Source: Thermoanaerobaculia bacterium (GTDB lineage Bacteria > Acidobacteriota > Thermoanaerobaculia > Multivoradales > J023). Taken from it: a stretch of DNA of 64,000 nucleotides. This document shows positions 1 to 8,918 of the stretch, one piece after another. The notes beneath the pieces were generated by a model. The model was not told where the DNA came from. It did no database searches and saw nothing but the letters and a program-made list of their open reading frames with translations. Location of the stretch: positions 93,313 to 157,312 of the forward strand of contig JAUIJL010000005.1 of assembly GCA_030431255.1 (NCBI GenBank). The letters are read 5' to 3'. The first letter of the stretch is position 1, and each line of letters starts with the position of its first letter. The translations under genes and the position numbers were made by a program.

Positions 1-343
1 CCAACCAAGCCGAATCCAAGCCCATGACGTCGACCAGCTCTTGCTCGGTCGTCCGTTCTCGATCCAACCACCGCTGCCAATCCGCAGGGCGGTCGAAGGG
101 TTTCTGCCGCTTGAAGCTTTGAAGACGTTTGAGCCCTTTGGAGGCGTCGATCGGCAAGGCCTCTCGGTCCTCGGGGCTACCGGCGTATTGCCGGTAGATG
201 TCTAGCCGTTCTTGCAGACGCAGGGCTTCTGCCCAAGCCCCTTCGAGCTGGGAGACTTGCTCAGCGAACGTACCGATTTCGAAGGGAGGATGACCAGCTT
301 CAGGGACTGAAAGATCCACTGAATTCGAAGCAAGAGAGCCCAT
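1..343 (-). CDS. Probable type 2 lanthipeptide synthetase (LanM-like), N-terminal part only
   Basis: An open frame on the minus strand starts at ATG 343 and runs without a stop to the left edge, giving about 114 residues. The segment RLQSFKRQKPFDRPADWQ followed by an acidic helix ending near VMGLDSAW resembles the region at the start of LanM enzymes, where a pattern of the kind RLxxWxxxxPF precedes the dehydratase domain. LanM enzymes dehydrate Ser/Thr in a precursor peptide and then form thioether rings. The catalytic dehydratase and the zinc-binding cyclase lie outside the window, so the call rests only on this N-terminal resemblance. I found no convincing precursor-peptide gene in the 344-590 gap. 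It could instead be an unrelated protein with a similar helical N-terminus. Confidence 0.5.
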   Translation of the reverse strand, partial: MGSLASNSVDLSVPEAGHPPFEIGTFAEQVSQLEGAWAEALRLQERLDIYRQYAGSPEDREALPIDASKGLKRLQSFKRQKPFDRPADWQRWLDRERTTEQELVDVMGLDSAWL

Positions 344-379
344 GAAACACACCTCGGCGACGACAGATGACCCCAAGAG

Positions 380-400
380 GACTGGTCATAAATACCAGTC
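380..400. promoter_or_regulatory. Inverted repeat upstream of the LanM-like gene
   Basis: GACTGGT (380-386) and ACCAGTC (394-400) form a perfect 7-bp inverted repeat around a 7-base AT-rich centre. It lies about 40 bases upstream of the ATG at 343, where an operator or 5' leader hairpin would sit. A second, weaker repeat, AGCATG/CATGCT, lies at 432-437 and 449-454. Function is inferred from position only. Confidence 0.35.
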
Positions 401-590
401 AGAAGAGACGAAATCGCGTTAGATTTTAGACAGCATGACTAAAAATGCCATGCTTAACGCTTAAAGATTGACCAACCTGGCGGATATTAGCGGTCCACAG
501 ATTTGTTCGTCAAGACGATTCGGCTCTATTGTTCCTGTCGGCTCCAGCCGTGTGCCTCATGGGCAGGTCCGGTCGATCGGGACGCAGATC

Positions 591-2180
591 TCAGGGCTTG
601 CCGACCGTCACCAAGTGATGGGCCACCCGGAAGCTGTTGGCGAGAATCGTCAGGGTGGGGGCGGCCCCTCCCGAGGTGGGCATGAAGCTGCCGTCGACCA
701 CGTAGAGACCCTCGATACCGTGGGCCCGACAGAAGGGATCGAGCACGGACGTCTCCGGATCATGGCCGGCACGACAAGTGCCGTGGACCAAATAGGAGGA
801 CGTTCCTCCGATATCGGTAGCCACCATCTGCTCGGCACCGAGATCCGACAGCACCTCGAAGGCCCGTGTCGCGAGAAGCTCCCCCGCTTTTTTCTGATGG
901 GGCAGAAGCTCCAAGTGGATGCGCGCCACCGGCAAGCCGAACCGATCCCGAATCTCGGGATCTAGGCTGACGAAGGTGTGGCGGTTGGGAATGAAGTCGT
1001 GGAAGCCTTCGAAGTAAATCACCCGATGGGGTAGCTCGGTCGGTAGAGGTCCTTGCATGCCAGGCACTTGCGGCGCCATGCCGAAGCGAATCACACCGCC
1101 CTTGGCCAGGTCGGACACACCCTCGGGCAAGAAATAGTGATCCATCACCGAGCGGCCGAGGAAGGGATGGGGATCTCGCAGCAGCTCGAAGCCTTGTCGG
1201 CGGGTGTCGAAAAGGCCTTGGCCCATGGTCACCCCATGGAATTGCAGGTGGCGGCCCACCAAGCCGTTGTCGTTGGCCAAACCGCGGGGATAGCGATTGG
1301 ACTCGGACATCAAGAGCAGCCGCGCGGACTCGATGGCCGAGGCGCACACACACACCACCGACGCCTCGACCCGGACCTCCCGGCCCTGATCGTCGAAGTA
1401 AAGGCAGCCGCTCGCCCGCCCACCCTTGTCCACCAACACTCGAAATACCGTCACCTCGGTGCGGACCTCGCAACGCCCGGTGGCCTCAGCCCGGGGGATC
1501 AAGGCTTCTTGGGTGCTGGATCGAGCGCCGACCGGACAGCCGTAGGACGCACACAGCCGGCAATACTCACAGGCGGGCCGTCCTTGGTAGGGCTCGGAGA
1601 GGATCGCCCGCGGGGTGGGAAACGGATGCATGCCCCGATTCCGACACGCCTTTTCCACCGCGTCGGCAAAGGGATGCGCTTTGAGCGGCGGCAACGGAAA
1701 CGGCGACGATCGAGGCCCCTCGAAAGGATCCGAGCCCGAGTCTCCGGAAACTCCCACCTCCCGCTCGGCCATGCCGTAAAAAGGCTCCAATTCGTCGTAG
1801 GAGAAGGGCCAATCCTCGAGCTCCTCGTAGTCACCGAAGCGGCTGCGCATGCGAAAGTCGTCGGGATGAAAACGATAAAAATATCCACCCATATGACTGG
1901 TGCCACCGCCGACACACATGGCGATCCATCCCAATGACGTCAACAGGGGCTGGGTGGTCTTGCGGGTCACCACCGCGTGGGGCTCTTGATCCAAAGCGGG
2001 CACGAAATCCCCGGGTTGAAGCCCCACGTCATGGTGGTAGTCCGACCGCTCGTATCGCGGCCCCTTCTCCAGCACCAATACCTTCCAACCCGCCCGGCTC
2101 AGGGTGAAGGCCAAAGGACCGCCCCCCGCCCCACTGCCGATGATCACCGCGTCGAACGTCTCACTCGATTGGCTTGCCAT
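591..2180 (-). CDS. GMC family FAD-dependent oxidoreductase
   Basis: This 529-residue protein begins with a Rossmann FAD-binding loop, VIIGSGAGGGPLAFTLSRAG at residues 12-31, followed by an acidic residue in VLVLEKG. Around residues 203-220 is a cysteine cluster (CEYCRLCASYGCPVGARSS), as in the gluconate-dehydrogenase and long-chain alcohol oxidase branch of the GMC family. Near the C-terminus HGTCRAG (about residue 467) and VDGSFMPTSGGAAPT complete the usual GMC signature. It probably oxidises an alcohol, sugar or sterol group using FAD, but the substrate cannot be read from the sequence. There is no clear signal peptide. It sits alone, 44 bases downstream of the histidine kinase gene on the same strand, and could be the last cistron of that run. 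Confidence 0.85.
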   Translation of the reverse strand: MASQSSETFDAVIIGSGAGGGPLAFTLSRAGWKVLVLEKGPRYERSDYHHDVGLQPGDFVPALDQEPHAVVTRKTTQPLLTSLGWIAMCVGGGTSHMGGYFYRFHPDDFRMRSRFGDYEELEDWPFSYDELEPFYGMAEREVGVSGDSGSDPFEGPRSSPFPLPPLKAHPFADAVEKACRNRGMHPFPTPRAILSEPYQGRPACEYCRLCASYGCPVGARSSTQEALIPRAEATGRCEVRTEVTVFRVLVDKGGRASGCLYFDDQGREVRVEASVVCVCASAIESARLLLMSESNRYPRGLANDNGLVGRHLQFHGVTMGQGLFDTRRQGFELLRDPHPFLGRSVMDHYFLPEGVSDLAKGGVIRFGMAPQVPGMQGPLPTELPHRVIYFEGFHDFIPNRHTFVSLDPEIRDRFGLPVARIHLELLPHQKKAGELLATRAFEVLSDLGAEQMVATDIGGTSSYLVHGTCRAGHDPETSVLDPFCRAHGIEGLYVVDGSFMPTSGGAAPTLTILANSFRVAHHLVTVGKP

Positions 2181-2223
2181 GGCGCGGAGTATACTGCGCA
2201 GATTTCTGGACGAAAGCTGAGAT

Positions 2224-3672
2224 TTACGCAGGCTCTAACGGCAACCGAATCGTCACCGTCAAGCCGGGACCGGGCTCTGTCGGGCCGGCGACAACGGTTC
2301 CCCCGTGCAGCTTCACCCACTGTTTGACGATGGCGAGCCCTAAGCCGGTACCGCCGGTGGCACGACCGCGGGCGGGGTCGATGCGGTAGAAACGGTCGAA
2401 GAGGTGGGGCAGGTGCTCGGCGGAGACCCCCGGGCCATGATCTCGGATTCGGATCTCGGCGTGGGGGCTTGCCTCGTCCGTGACTCGGTCGAAGTCGATC
2501 TCTACCCCCTCGTCGTCCGGGCCGTGGCGCAGGGCGTTGCTCAACAGGTTGTCGATGACCTGCCGAAATCGGAGGATGTCGATGGAGACGTCCACATCTC
2601 GCGGACCGCGGACGTGAATTCGAGCGCCATCAGGGTCCCAGGCTCGCGCCGCGGTCGTGAGCTCCTGGTGGAGGTTGGCCATGCCTTGATCCAGGGTCGC
2701 GCCCCCGGCCTCGGCCAGAGCCAGGGCTTGTAGATCATCCACCAATCGTCCGAGGTGCAGGGTTTCCCGGTGCAGCGCGTCGACGGTCTGAGGCTCCAGG
2801 GGTTGCAAGCCGTCTTGAACCGCTTCCAAACGACATTGGAGGTGGGTCAACGGCGTGCGTAGCTCATGGGCCACATCCGCCACCAGCTGACGGCGGAGAT
2901 CCTCCGATTGCTCGAGGCGGGATGCCATGCGATTGAAGGCTCGGCCCAGGGCAGCCAGCTCATCGCGTCCGTCCACCCTCACCCGTGTTTTCTGCTCACC
3001 GAGCTCCAGGCCTCGCGCCGCCTCGGTGAGCTGTCGGACCGGCCCCAGGACCCGATGCAACGTGGCGGCGACCATCGCCAGAGAAATGAGCACGACGACC
3101 ACCAAACCGATGAGCATCCATCGATCGAGGGCCGCGATCACCGGTGAGCCCGACCGTTGCGCTTCGGGCTCCGTCGACTCTCCGCTGCCGGTGCCGAGCA
3201 TGAGCGGATCCAGCGGTACCGGACGCACCACGCCCACCGGCTCGCCGTCGGCATCGACCAAGTCCCGCCCTGGGATCTTCAGCTCGAAGCTCTGCCCTGC
3301 CCGCTCGAAGCGGATCGGCTCGCCGAGCGAAGCCACCTCGACCATCAGGTCCGCCAAACGCGGATCGGACCAGGCCAACACCTCGCCTTCCGGAGTGTGC
3401 ACAAAAAAGCCGTGGTCGAAGTCTCGATCCGAAGCTAAAGAGGCGAGAGCCGACGGCAGCTCGCCGGCGCCATGCTCGGCGACGACGACCTGGAGTCGCT
3501 CCGAGAGCCAGTCGAGCTCGGCATCCAGAGTCTTCTCTTCCTGCGCGTCCATGGTCAGGAATCGACGGATCTCGACCCGGGCGGACCAGGTGGAGATCAG
3601 GGCCATAGCGCTCACCGCGGCGAGCACGATCAGCGCCATCAGCGCGCCGAGACGGGCCTTGAGGCTAAGCAT
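2224..3672 (-). CDS. Sensor histidine kinase (HAMP, HisKA, HATPase)
   Basis: This 482-residue membrane kinase has a first membrane segment at residues 9-28 and an extracytoplasmic sensor region of about 150 residues. A second membrane segment (GLVVVVLISLAMVAATL) lies near 190-208 and leads into a HAMP linker. The phospho-acceptor box is VADVAHELRTPLTHL. The ATP-binding part shows the N box DNLLSNALRHG and the glycine boxes DHGPGVS and GGTGLGLAIVKQ. The layout matches the BaeS/CpxA type. Its start overlaps the end of the response regulator gene by 8 bases, so the two are translationally coupled and are almost certainly partners. The signal is unknown. The upstream serine-hydrolase gene in the same operon hints at cell-envelope stress, which is inference. 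Confidence 0.9.
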   Translation of the reverse strand: MLSLKARLGALMALIVLAAVSAMALISTWSARVEIRRFLTMDAQEEKTLDAELDWLSERLQVVVAEHGAGELPSALASLASDRDFDHGFFVHTPEGEVLAWSDPRLADLMVEVASLGEPIRFERAGQSFELKIPGRDLVDADGEPVGVVRPVPLDPLMLGTGSGESTEPEAQRSGSPVIAALDRWMLIGLVVVVLISLAMVAATLHRVLGPVRQLTEAARGLELGEQKTRVRVDGRDELAALGRAFNRMASRLEQSEDLRRQLVADVAHELRTPLTHLQCRLEAVQDGLQPLEPQTVDALHRETLHLGRLVDDLQALALAEAGGATLDQGMANLHQELTTAARAWDPDGARIHVRGPRDVDVSIDILRFRQVIDNLLSNALRHGPDDEGVEIDFDRVTDEASPHAEIRIRDHGPGVSAEHLPHLFDRFYRIDPARGRATGGTGLGLAIVKQWVKLHGGTVVAGPTEPGPGLTVTIRLPLEPA

Positions 3673-4426
3673 CGGACGACGACGCTCTCTCTGACGACAC
3701 TGCTTCGTTCGGCCCGTCCGGCTCGTCCGGCTCGTCCGCCAACCGATAGCCGATGCCGAAGACCGTTTCCACGGGCCGCAGACGCGGATCCTCGGCCGTC
3801 AGCTTGCGGCGCAAATTGCCGATGTGGGCGTCAATCGTCCGGTCTAAACCCTCGTAGCCGTCTCCCAGGGTATTGGCGATCAGCTCGGAGCGGCTGAAGA
3901 CCCTTCCCGGATTGGCCAACAGACAAGCGAGCAGCTCGCCCTCGGTGCGGGTCAAGGCCAGCTCCCGTCCGCCGACCGTCACCCGACGGGCGGCGAGATC
4001 GAAGCTCAAACATTGCCACCGGAGCACCTCCGCCGGTGGGTCCGACCGGCCGGCGGAACGGCGGAGCAGGGCTCGAACCCGAGCCGCCAGCTCCCGCGGG
4101 CTGAAGGGTTTGCACACGTAATCGTCGGCCCCGAGGTCCAGACCCTGGATGCGATCGTCCTCGGCGGCTCGGGCGGTCAGCATCAGAATCTTGAGATCGG
4201 CCTGCGCGGACCGCATGCGTCGGCACAGGGTGGGGCCGTCGAGACCCGGCAGCATCCAATCGAGGATCACCAGGTCAAACACCCCGCCGGCCGGCGATTC
4301 TGAGAACGTTCGCCAGGCAACTGATCCGTCGACCTCGATCCGCACCTCGTGCCCGTCCCGCCGAAGGTAGAGCTCGACGATCTCCGCGGTCTTGCGCTCG
4401 TCTTCGACGATCAGGATAGATGCCAA
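3665..4426 (-). CDS. OmpR-family response regulator
   Basis: I chose the TTG at 4426, preceded by a GAGGAG ribosome site, because the receiver domain begins immediately after it (ASILIVEDE). The longer open frame upstream is antisense-type sequence without homology and overlaps the serine-hydrolase gene. The 253-residue protein has the acidic pocket in VEDE, the phosphorylated Asp in LVILDWMLPGLDG, and the conserved Lys in VCKPFSP. A C-terminal winged-helix domain ends with TIDAHIGNLRRKL, typical of OmpR/PhoB DNA-binding regulators. It lies 14 bases after the serine-hydrolase stop and overlaps the histidine kinase start, so it is the middle gene of a three-gene operon. Confidence 0.9.
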   Translation of the reverse strand: MASILIVEDERKTAEIVELYLRRDGHEVRIEVDGSVAWRTFSESPAGGVFDLVILDWMLPGLDGPTLCRRMRSAQADLKILMLTARAAEDDRIQGLDLGADDYVCKPFSPRELAARVRALLRRSAGRSDPPAEVLRWQCLSFDLAARRVTVGGRELALTRTEGELLACLLANPGRVFSRSELIANTLGDGYEGLDRTIDAHIGNLRRKLTAEDPRLRPVETVFGIGYRLADEPDEPDGPNEAVSSERASSSDA

Positions 4427-4440
4427 CGGCCCCTCCTCGC

Positions 4441-5937
4441 TCAGGATCCGCCGTCGGACACCACGGTTTTTTCGAGCCGGGACTTCTTGAGCGCGCGCCG
4501 CAGGGCGGATCCCACCGCCTCGGCGCCGGGCTCGTCGAAATTCGACAACACGATGACCGTATGCTCGCCGTCGCTCTCCATCACCGCGCTGACCCCGGGA
4601 GCACCCCCCGCAACCCCGATCGGCGTCGTCAGCCGCGGCTCCGACTCGCCCTTTGCCTCTCCCGGCGCCGGCCCGCCCAGCATCCACCGGGAATAGGGTG
4701 CCGGAACCAACCGAAAGTCACGAAACGCTTGATCGAACCGCCACAGATCTCGCGCCGTGGCAAAAGAGCTGCCGGCCGGGCTGCCGATGATCGGCAGCCG
4801 GAAAAGATTGTTGCGCAATGCGCCGTCGGTGCCTTGCAGGGTGTATCCCACCGCGATATCCGGCTGGGGATCGTCGGCGGCAAAGAAACCCGTGGACGAC
4901 ATGCCGGCCGGCTCGAAGACCAACCTCTTCATGGCTTGGGCATAGGGCTCACCGGTGATTCTCTCGATCACGGCGCCGAGCACTTGGTAGCCGGCGTTGG
5001 AATAGGACCGGCCCTCACCGGGCTCGAACAATAAGGGCTGGTGGGCAAAGAGGGGAAAGAAGTCCGCGGGACGGCGGAACCGAGCTTTCGACGCCTGGAA
5101 AAACTCGGGCACGAAGATGTCACCCAAACCGGAGGTGTGTCGCATCAGCTGCTCGATGGTCACCTTCCCGGCCACCTCCGAGCTCGGATAGTCCGGAAGA
5201 TGCTTCGCCAGGGTGTCGGAGCCGGAGAGCTTGCCTTCGGCGGCCAGACGGGCGATCGCCACCTGGGTGAACAACTTATTGATCGAGCCGAGGTCGAATC
5301 GAGTGTCCAGCCGATTGGGCACCTGCCAGCGAATGCTGGCCATCCCCAACGCCTGCTCGAAGATCACCTCTTGCCCACGGGCCACCAGGACCGATCCCGA
5401 GAAACCCTTGCCCTGGGGCCCCGGCACCGACGCCAAGAAGTCGATGAACGCGGATCGCAAGGCCTCGTCCGAAGCGCCGGGCTCCACCTCCGGATCGGCG
5501 ACGCCGAGCCGCCTCGGCGCCGGCCCGAGGCGCAAACCCAGGCCGTTGAATCGGCCCTGGCTCATCGGCAGACGCAATCCCACCGAATCGCCGCGACCGG
5601 TGGATCCCGAGATCGAGAAGACACCGTCGTCGACATCGATTCCGTCGACGGTCAGGCCGCCGAAGCTCGCCAAGTCCGCCGCGATCGTGCGCCAGCTTTC
5701 GGGCTCACGACGCTGCCAAGCCTCGGGGGTGAACGACGCCTCCATGTGCTCGTAAATGGCTTCCGCATCGCCGCCGTCGATCACCTGGACAAAGGCCAAG
5801 ACGGAGGTTTCGTCGGAGCCCGGGGAATCGGAGTTGGCCGTTGAAGGCAGAGAGCCTCCGACCGTCATCGCGACCCACAAGCAGAGCCACATGAGACCCT
5901 GGTGCGGTTTGACAGCGGAATAAATCTCGATGCTCAT
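4441..5937 (-). CDS. Secreted serine hydrolase, class C beta-lactamase/penicillin-binding-protein fold
   Basis: The start is ATG 5937, which has GGAGGA just upstream; the open frame also reads from a TTG at 5949. A signal peptide covers about residues 1-33 (GLMWLCLWVAMTVGG, then SLPSTANS). An N-terminal domain of about 150 residues precedes the hydrolase. The active-site SxxK motif is SINK in GSINKLFTQ, and the Tyr motif is YSN in GRSYSNAGYQVLGAV. The third KTG/HTG motif is not obvious; GGAPGVSAVME occupies that area. Such proteins are D-alanyl carboxypeptidases, esterases or amidases rather than proven lactamases. It is the first gene of an operon with a response regulator and histidine kinase. 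Confidence 0.85.
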   Translation of the reverse strand: MSIEIYSAVKPHQGLMWLCLWVAMTVGGSLPSTANSDSPGSDETSVLAFVQVIDGGDAEAIYEHMEASFTPEAWQRREPESWRTIAADLASFGGLTVDGIDVDDGVFSISGSTGRGDSVGLRLPMSQGRFNGLGLRLGPAPRRLGVADPEVEPGASDEALRSAFIDFLASVPGPQGKGFSGSVLVARGQEVIFEQALGMASIRWQVPNRLDTRFDLGSINKLFTQVAIARLAAEGKLSGSDTLAKHLPDYPSSEVAGKVTIEQLMRHTSGLGDIFVPEFFQASKARFRRPADFFPLFAHQPLLFEPGEGRSYSNAGYQVLGAVIERITGEPYAQAMKRLVFEPAGMSSTGFFAADDPQPDIAVGYTLQGTDGALRNNLFRLPIIGSPAGSSFATARDLWRFDQAFRDFRLVPAPYSRWMLGGPAPGEAKGESEPRLTTPIGVAGGAPGVSAVMESDGEHTVIVLSNFDEPGAEAVGSALRRALKKSRLEKTVVSDGGS

Positions 5938-6031
5938 ATCGTCCTCCAAAGGGCTTGTGACTCTTTTTGATCACGGGCTCGGCCGTGTGAGCCTCAGCTT
6001 AGGGACGACTTTCGAAGATCCTTCGAAGATC

Positions 6032-7012
6032 TCAGATATAGATTTCGATCTTGGCGGCCTTTCGCAAGGCTTCGACCTTCTCCTGCACGCCGAGTCGCAT
6101 GCGGGAGGTTTCCAACATGTAGATGATCCGGGCCTTCACTTCCTCGAAAGGAGCGAGCTGGGCCGGACGTTTTTCCATCACTTGGATCAAGTGAAATCCA
6201 TGTTGGGTCTCTTCGATCTGGCTGACCTCGCCCACTTTCAGAGCCGCCAACCGTTGGTCGGCCTCGGATTCGGTGATCGGCACCCACGGCAGAAGACCGC
6301 CGGAATCGCGGGTGGCGGAATCTTCGGAGAATTGCCGAGCGACCTCCGCGAAGTCCCGACCTTTCTCGATTTGGCGTCGGTAATCGCCCAGGGTCTGGCG
6401 GGCCTTTCGCACGGATTCCGGATCGTTTTTGTCGGCACGCGCCAGGATGTGGCGAACCTTGACCCCCTCGGGCAGACGCATGAGGTGCTGGTTCTGATCG
6501 TAGAATTGCTTCGCTTCCGCGTCGTCCACCAGGGATTTGGCACCGATTTCTTGGCGCATGATTTTTTCCAACGACAAGGAGCGGTGCAGCTGATCCCGCA
6601 GCTGCAGAATGCTCGTGCCCTGCTCCACCAGGCTCGCCTGGAACGCCTCGTCGCTCGGATGTTTTTCCCGGAGTCCCTGGAGCGCCCGCTCCACCTCTTG
6701 CTCCGTGGCCTCAACGCCCCGGCGGCTGCCGTCGTCGAAGATCAACACCTCACCGATCAGGCCGTCGAGCACGCCTCGATAGAATTCGAGATTGGGCTTG
6801 GGAGCCACCCCCTCGGCCTTGCGCACCTGGGAGCGCATGAGCGCGCCTTGGGTCAGCAGCTCGGCTCGGGTAATCGCCTGACCATTGACCGAGGCCACGA
6901 CGTCGGGAAATTCCGCGGGATGGGAGGCCTGGGCAAAGCTCACGGGCACGGCGCTCGTCAACATACCCAAAGAGAGCAAAAGCACCTGGAACAAGGTCTG
7001 AATTCGAAACAT
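6032..7012 (-). CDS. Exported parvulin-type peptidyl-prolyl isomerase (SurA/PpiC family)
   Basis: The start is ATG 7012, which is preceded by GAGGATAGAG; the frame extends further upstream but without a good ribosome site. The 326-residue product opens with a signal peptide (about residues 1-27, ending VSFAQA). A SurA-like N-terminal helical region contains the typical phrase VVASVNGQAITRAEL. A parvulin domain begins at VKVRHILARADK and contains FSEDSATRDSGGLLPW and HGFHLIQV. These proteins catalyse prolyl isomerisation and hold unfolded outer-membrane or secreted proteins in the periplasm. It follows the thiamine-diphosphate enzyme gene with a gap of about 80 bases on the same strand. Confidence 0.9.
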   Translation of the reverse strand: MFRIQTLFQVLLLSLGMLTSAVPVSFAQASHPAEFPDVVASVNGQAITRAELLTQGALMRSQVRKAEGVAPKPNLEFYRGVLDGLIGEVLIFDDGSRRGVEATEQEVERALQGLREKHPSDEAFQASLVEQGTSILQLRDQLHRSLSLEKIMRQEIGAKSLVDDAEAKQFYDQNQHLMRLPEGVKVRHILARADKNDPESVRKARQTLGDYRRQIEKGRDFAEVARQFSEDSATRDSGGLLPWVPITESEADQRLAALKVGEVSQIEETQHGFHLIQVMEKRPAQLAPFEEVKARIIYMLETSRMRLGVQEKVEALRKAAKIEIYI

Positions 7013-7090
7013 CTCTATCCTCATGGGCGGCCGACACGGCCGCTGAAATCCACCGATTTTCCGGCGGTTGGATGGGCTTAGCAAATCGGG

Positions 7091-8842
7091 TCACATGGAG
7101 ATGGAGCCCTTGCGGAAATCGGTTTTGCCGATCCAACAATTGATCGCCACCGGCCGACCCGAGCGGGCGATCTCTTGGGCCTCGCGCAACACTTTGCCGA
7201 CGTCCTCCGGGCGGTCCAGCTTGAGCCCCACCCCGCCGTAACCTTCGGCCACCACGTGGTAATCGCTGTATTCGAGCACCACGGCGGTGTCGTCTTCCAG
7301 GATCTCCACCTGCTCGCGGGCGATTTGGGTCCAGCCCGCGTCGTTGCCGATCAGCGCGATCACGGGCAGACCGTGGCGGGCGTAGGCGTCGAATTCCGCC
7401 AAGCTGTAGGCGGCGGAGCCGTCGCCCCAAATCAGCCACACCTCCGAGTCGGGTCGTACCGCTTTGGCCCCAGCGGCGAATCCGCCACCGACGCCGAGCG
7501 TGCCGAAGACCCCGGGATCGAGCCAGCGCAGGGGACCGCGCGGTCTCAAGGTATAAGACGCGGTGGCAACGAAATCGCCGCCGTCCGCCACCAAGATGCT
7601 GTCGTCGGGCAGGATGCTGTCGAGCTCCCGGAAGAGGTGGATCGGGTTGACGTATTCCACCTCCTGCTGCGCGCGACGGTCGATGTCCGCCTCGCGCGCC
7701 GAGTTGCGCTCGAAGAGGGCTTTGGTAGACGGCTCCGATCGCCAATCTTTGCCCTTCCAACCCGCGTTCTTCAGCTCTTCCGCTACATCGATCAAAAACA
7801 AGCCCGGATCCGCCAGCAGCGGAATCTGGGGACGGCGATTTTTCATCAGGTCCAAATCGCTGAGATTCGCCGACACCAAACGCGCCCTGCGCGGGATGTG
7901 GCGCCCGTAATCTAACCGGAAATCGCACGGAACACCGAAGAGCAGCACCAAATCGGCGTCTTTTAGGGCCAAGCCGCGCTTGTGGCGCAGCTGATTCACG
8001 GGATCGGCCCCCAACAGACCACGGGCCATGCCCGACAAGAAGACCGGGATGCCGAGACCTTCGACCGCCCGGGCCACCTCGTCGATGCGATCGGTCCGCA
8101 AGGCGGCTTGGCTGCCGACCAACGCCACCGGGCATTGAGCGTTTTGGATTTCTTTGGCCACCCTCCGCACCTCGCGACGACCGGCTCGAGGGATCGGAAG
8201 CTCTTTGGGGGCGTTGGGATTGGGTTTCTCCTTGCCCGCGAAAAGTCGATTCACGTGACGGTTGAGATACCAGCGGATGGCCTTTTCCGGCAAATTCCGG
8301 GGGTCTTTGGCTTTCGGACCGACGCCGTACATGTCGCGCACCAGATCTTCGCCGTAGAGCAGGTCTACCGGACACTCCACAAAGACCGGCCCGGGCACAC
8401 CGATGCGCGCCTCCTCGAAGGCCTGCTCCACCATCGGCACCAGGTCCTTGACCCGCGCCGCCGAGGCCATCCATTTGACGTGGGGCTCGAAGAGGGCCAT
8501 CTGATCGATGTCTTGCAGCGAGCCGCGACCTTTCAAAATCGTGCCCGTGGCGCCGCCGAGCAAGACCAGCGGAGATTGGGCCATTTGGGCGTTTTTGATC
8601 GCGGTGATGGTGTTGGTAACCCCGGGGCCGGCCGTGACCGCGGCCACCCCGGGCACCCCGGTGAGCCGGGACACGGCGTCGGCGGCAAAGGCGGCGGTCA
8701 CCTCGTCCCTGACGTCAATGATGCGGATGCCGCGCTGCTTGGAGCTGACCAGAATCGGCGAGATATGCCCTCCGCAGAGGGTGAAGATGTGTTGCACGCC
8801 TTGTTTGACGAGCACCTCGGCTACCAAATCGCCTCCGGTCAT
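7091..8842 (-). CDS. Thiamine-diphosphate enzyme of the ILVBL / 2-hydroxyacyl-CoA lyase 2 type
   Basis: This 583-residue protein has the three-domain layout of the acetolactate synthase family. The N-terminal part reads [18 protein letters not shown] and [17 protein letters not shown], including the catalytic Glu that activates thiamine diphosphate. The cofactor-binding motif [15 protein letters not shown] through LIGNDAGW lies in the C-terminal third. The GGHISPIL and [18 protein letters not shown] stretches look closer to animal ILVBL (HACL2) than to anabolic IlvB. No small regulatory IlvN subunit is adjacent. It may cleave or form carbon bonds next to a 2-hydroxyacyl group. The start at 8842 has GAGGAG upstream. 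Annotating it as acetolactate synthase of valine biosynthesis would be misleading. Confidence 0.82.
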   Translation of the reverse strand: MTGGDLVAEVLVKQGVQHIFTLCGGHISPILVSSKQRGIRIIDVRDEVTAAFAADAVSRLTGVPGVAAVTAGPGVTNTITAIKNAQMAQSPLVLLGGATGTILKGRGSLQDIDQMALFEPHVKWMASAARVKDLVPMVEQAFEEARIGVPGPVFVECPVDLLYGEDLVRDMYGVGPKAKDPRNLPEKAIRWYLNRHVNRLFAGKEKPNPNAPKELPIPRAGRREVRRVAKEIQNAQCPVALVGSQAALRTDRIDEVARAVEGLGIPVFLSGMARGLLGADPVNQLRHKRGLALKDADLVLLFGVPCDFRLDYGRHIPRRARLVSANLSDLDLMKNRRPQIPLLADPGLFLIDVAEELKNAGWKGKDWRSEPSTKALFERNSAREADIDRRAQQEVEYVNPIHLFRELDSILPDDSILVADGGDFVATASYTLRPRGPLRWLDPGVFGTLGVGGGFAAGAKAVRPDSEVWLIWGDGSAAYSLAEFDAYARHGLPVIALIGNDAGWTQIAREQVEILEDDTAVVLEYSDYHVVAEGYGGVGLKLDRPEDVGKVLREAQEIARSGRPVAINCWIGKTDFRKGSISM

Positions 8843-8866
8843 GGGCTCTCCTCAATGGTTGCTAAA

Positions 8867-8888
8867 GGGAATGCTTAGGGAATGCTTA
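8867..8888. repeat. Two tandem 11-bp copies upstream of the ILVBL-like gene
   Basis: GGGAATGCTTA occurs twice in exact tandem (8867-8877 and 8878-8888), in the gap between the thioesterase stop and the start of the ILVBL-like gene. It may be a small replication-slippage product or a doubled binding site; nothing shows which. Confidence 0.5.
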
Positions 8889-8918
8889 GGGGAAAAGATG
8901 GTCTCGAGCCGTCGGCTC

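Noticed and set aside
342-422. 26-codon plus-strand frame near the LanM-like start, considered as a lanthipeptide precursor
   Set aside because: It overlaps the opposite start codon, has no double-Gly leader, no Cys, and no ribosome site, so it is not a convincing precursor.
6750-8474. Long minus-strand open frame of 574 codons overlapping the ILVBL-like gene
   Set aside because: It is an alternative frame of a well-supported enzyme gene, is rich in Arg/Gly/Ser, and shows no domain motif. It is a by-product of high GC content.
7091-8842. Acetolactate synthase large subunit (ilvB)
   Set aside because: No ilvN or ilvC nearby and the GGHISPIL-type N-terminus fits ILVBL better.
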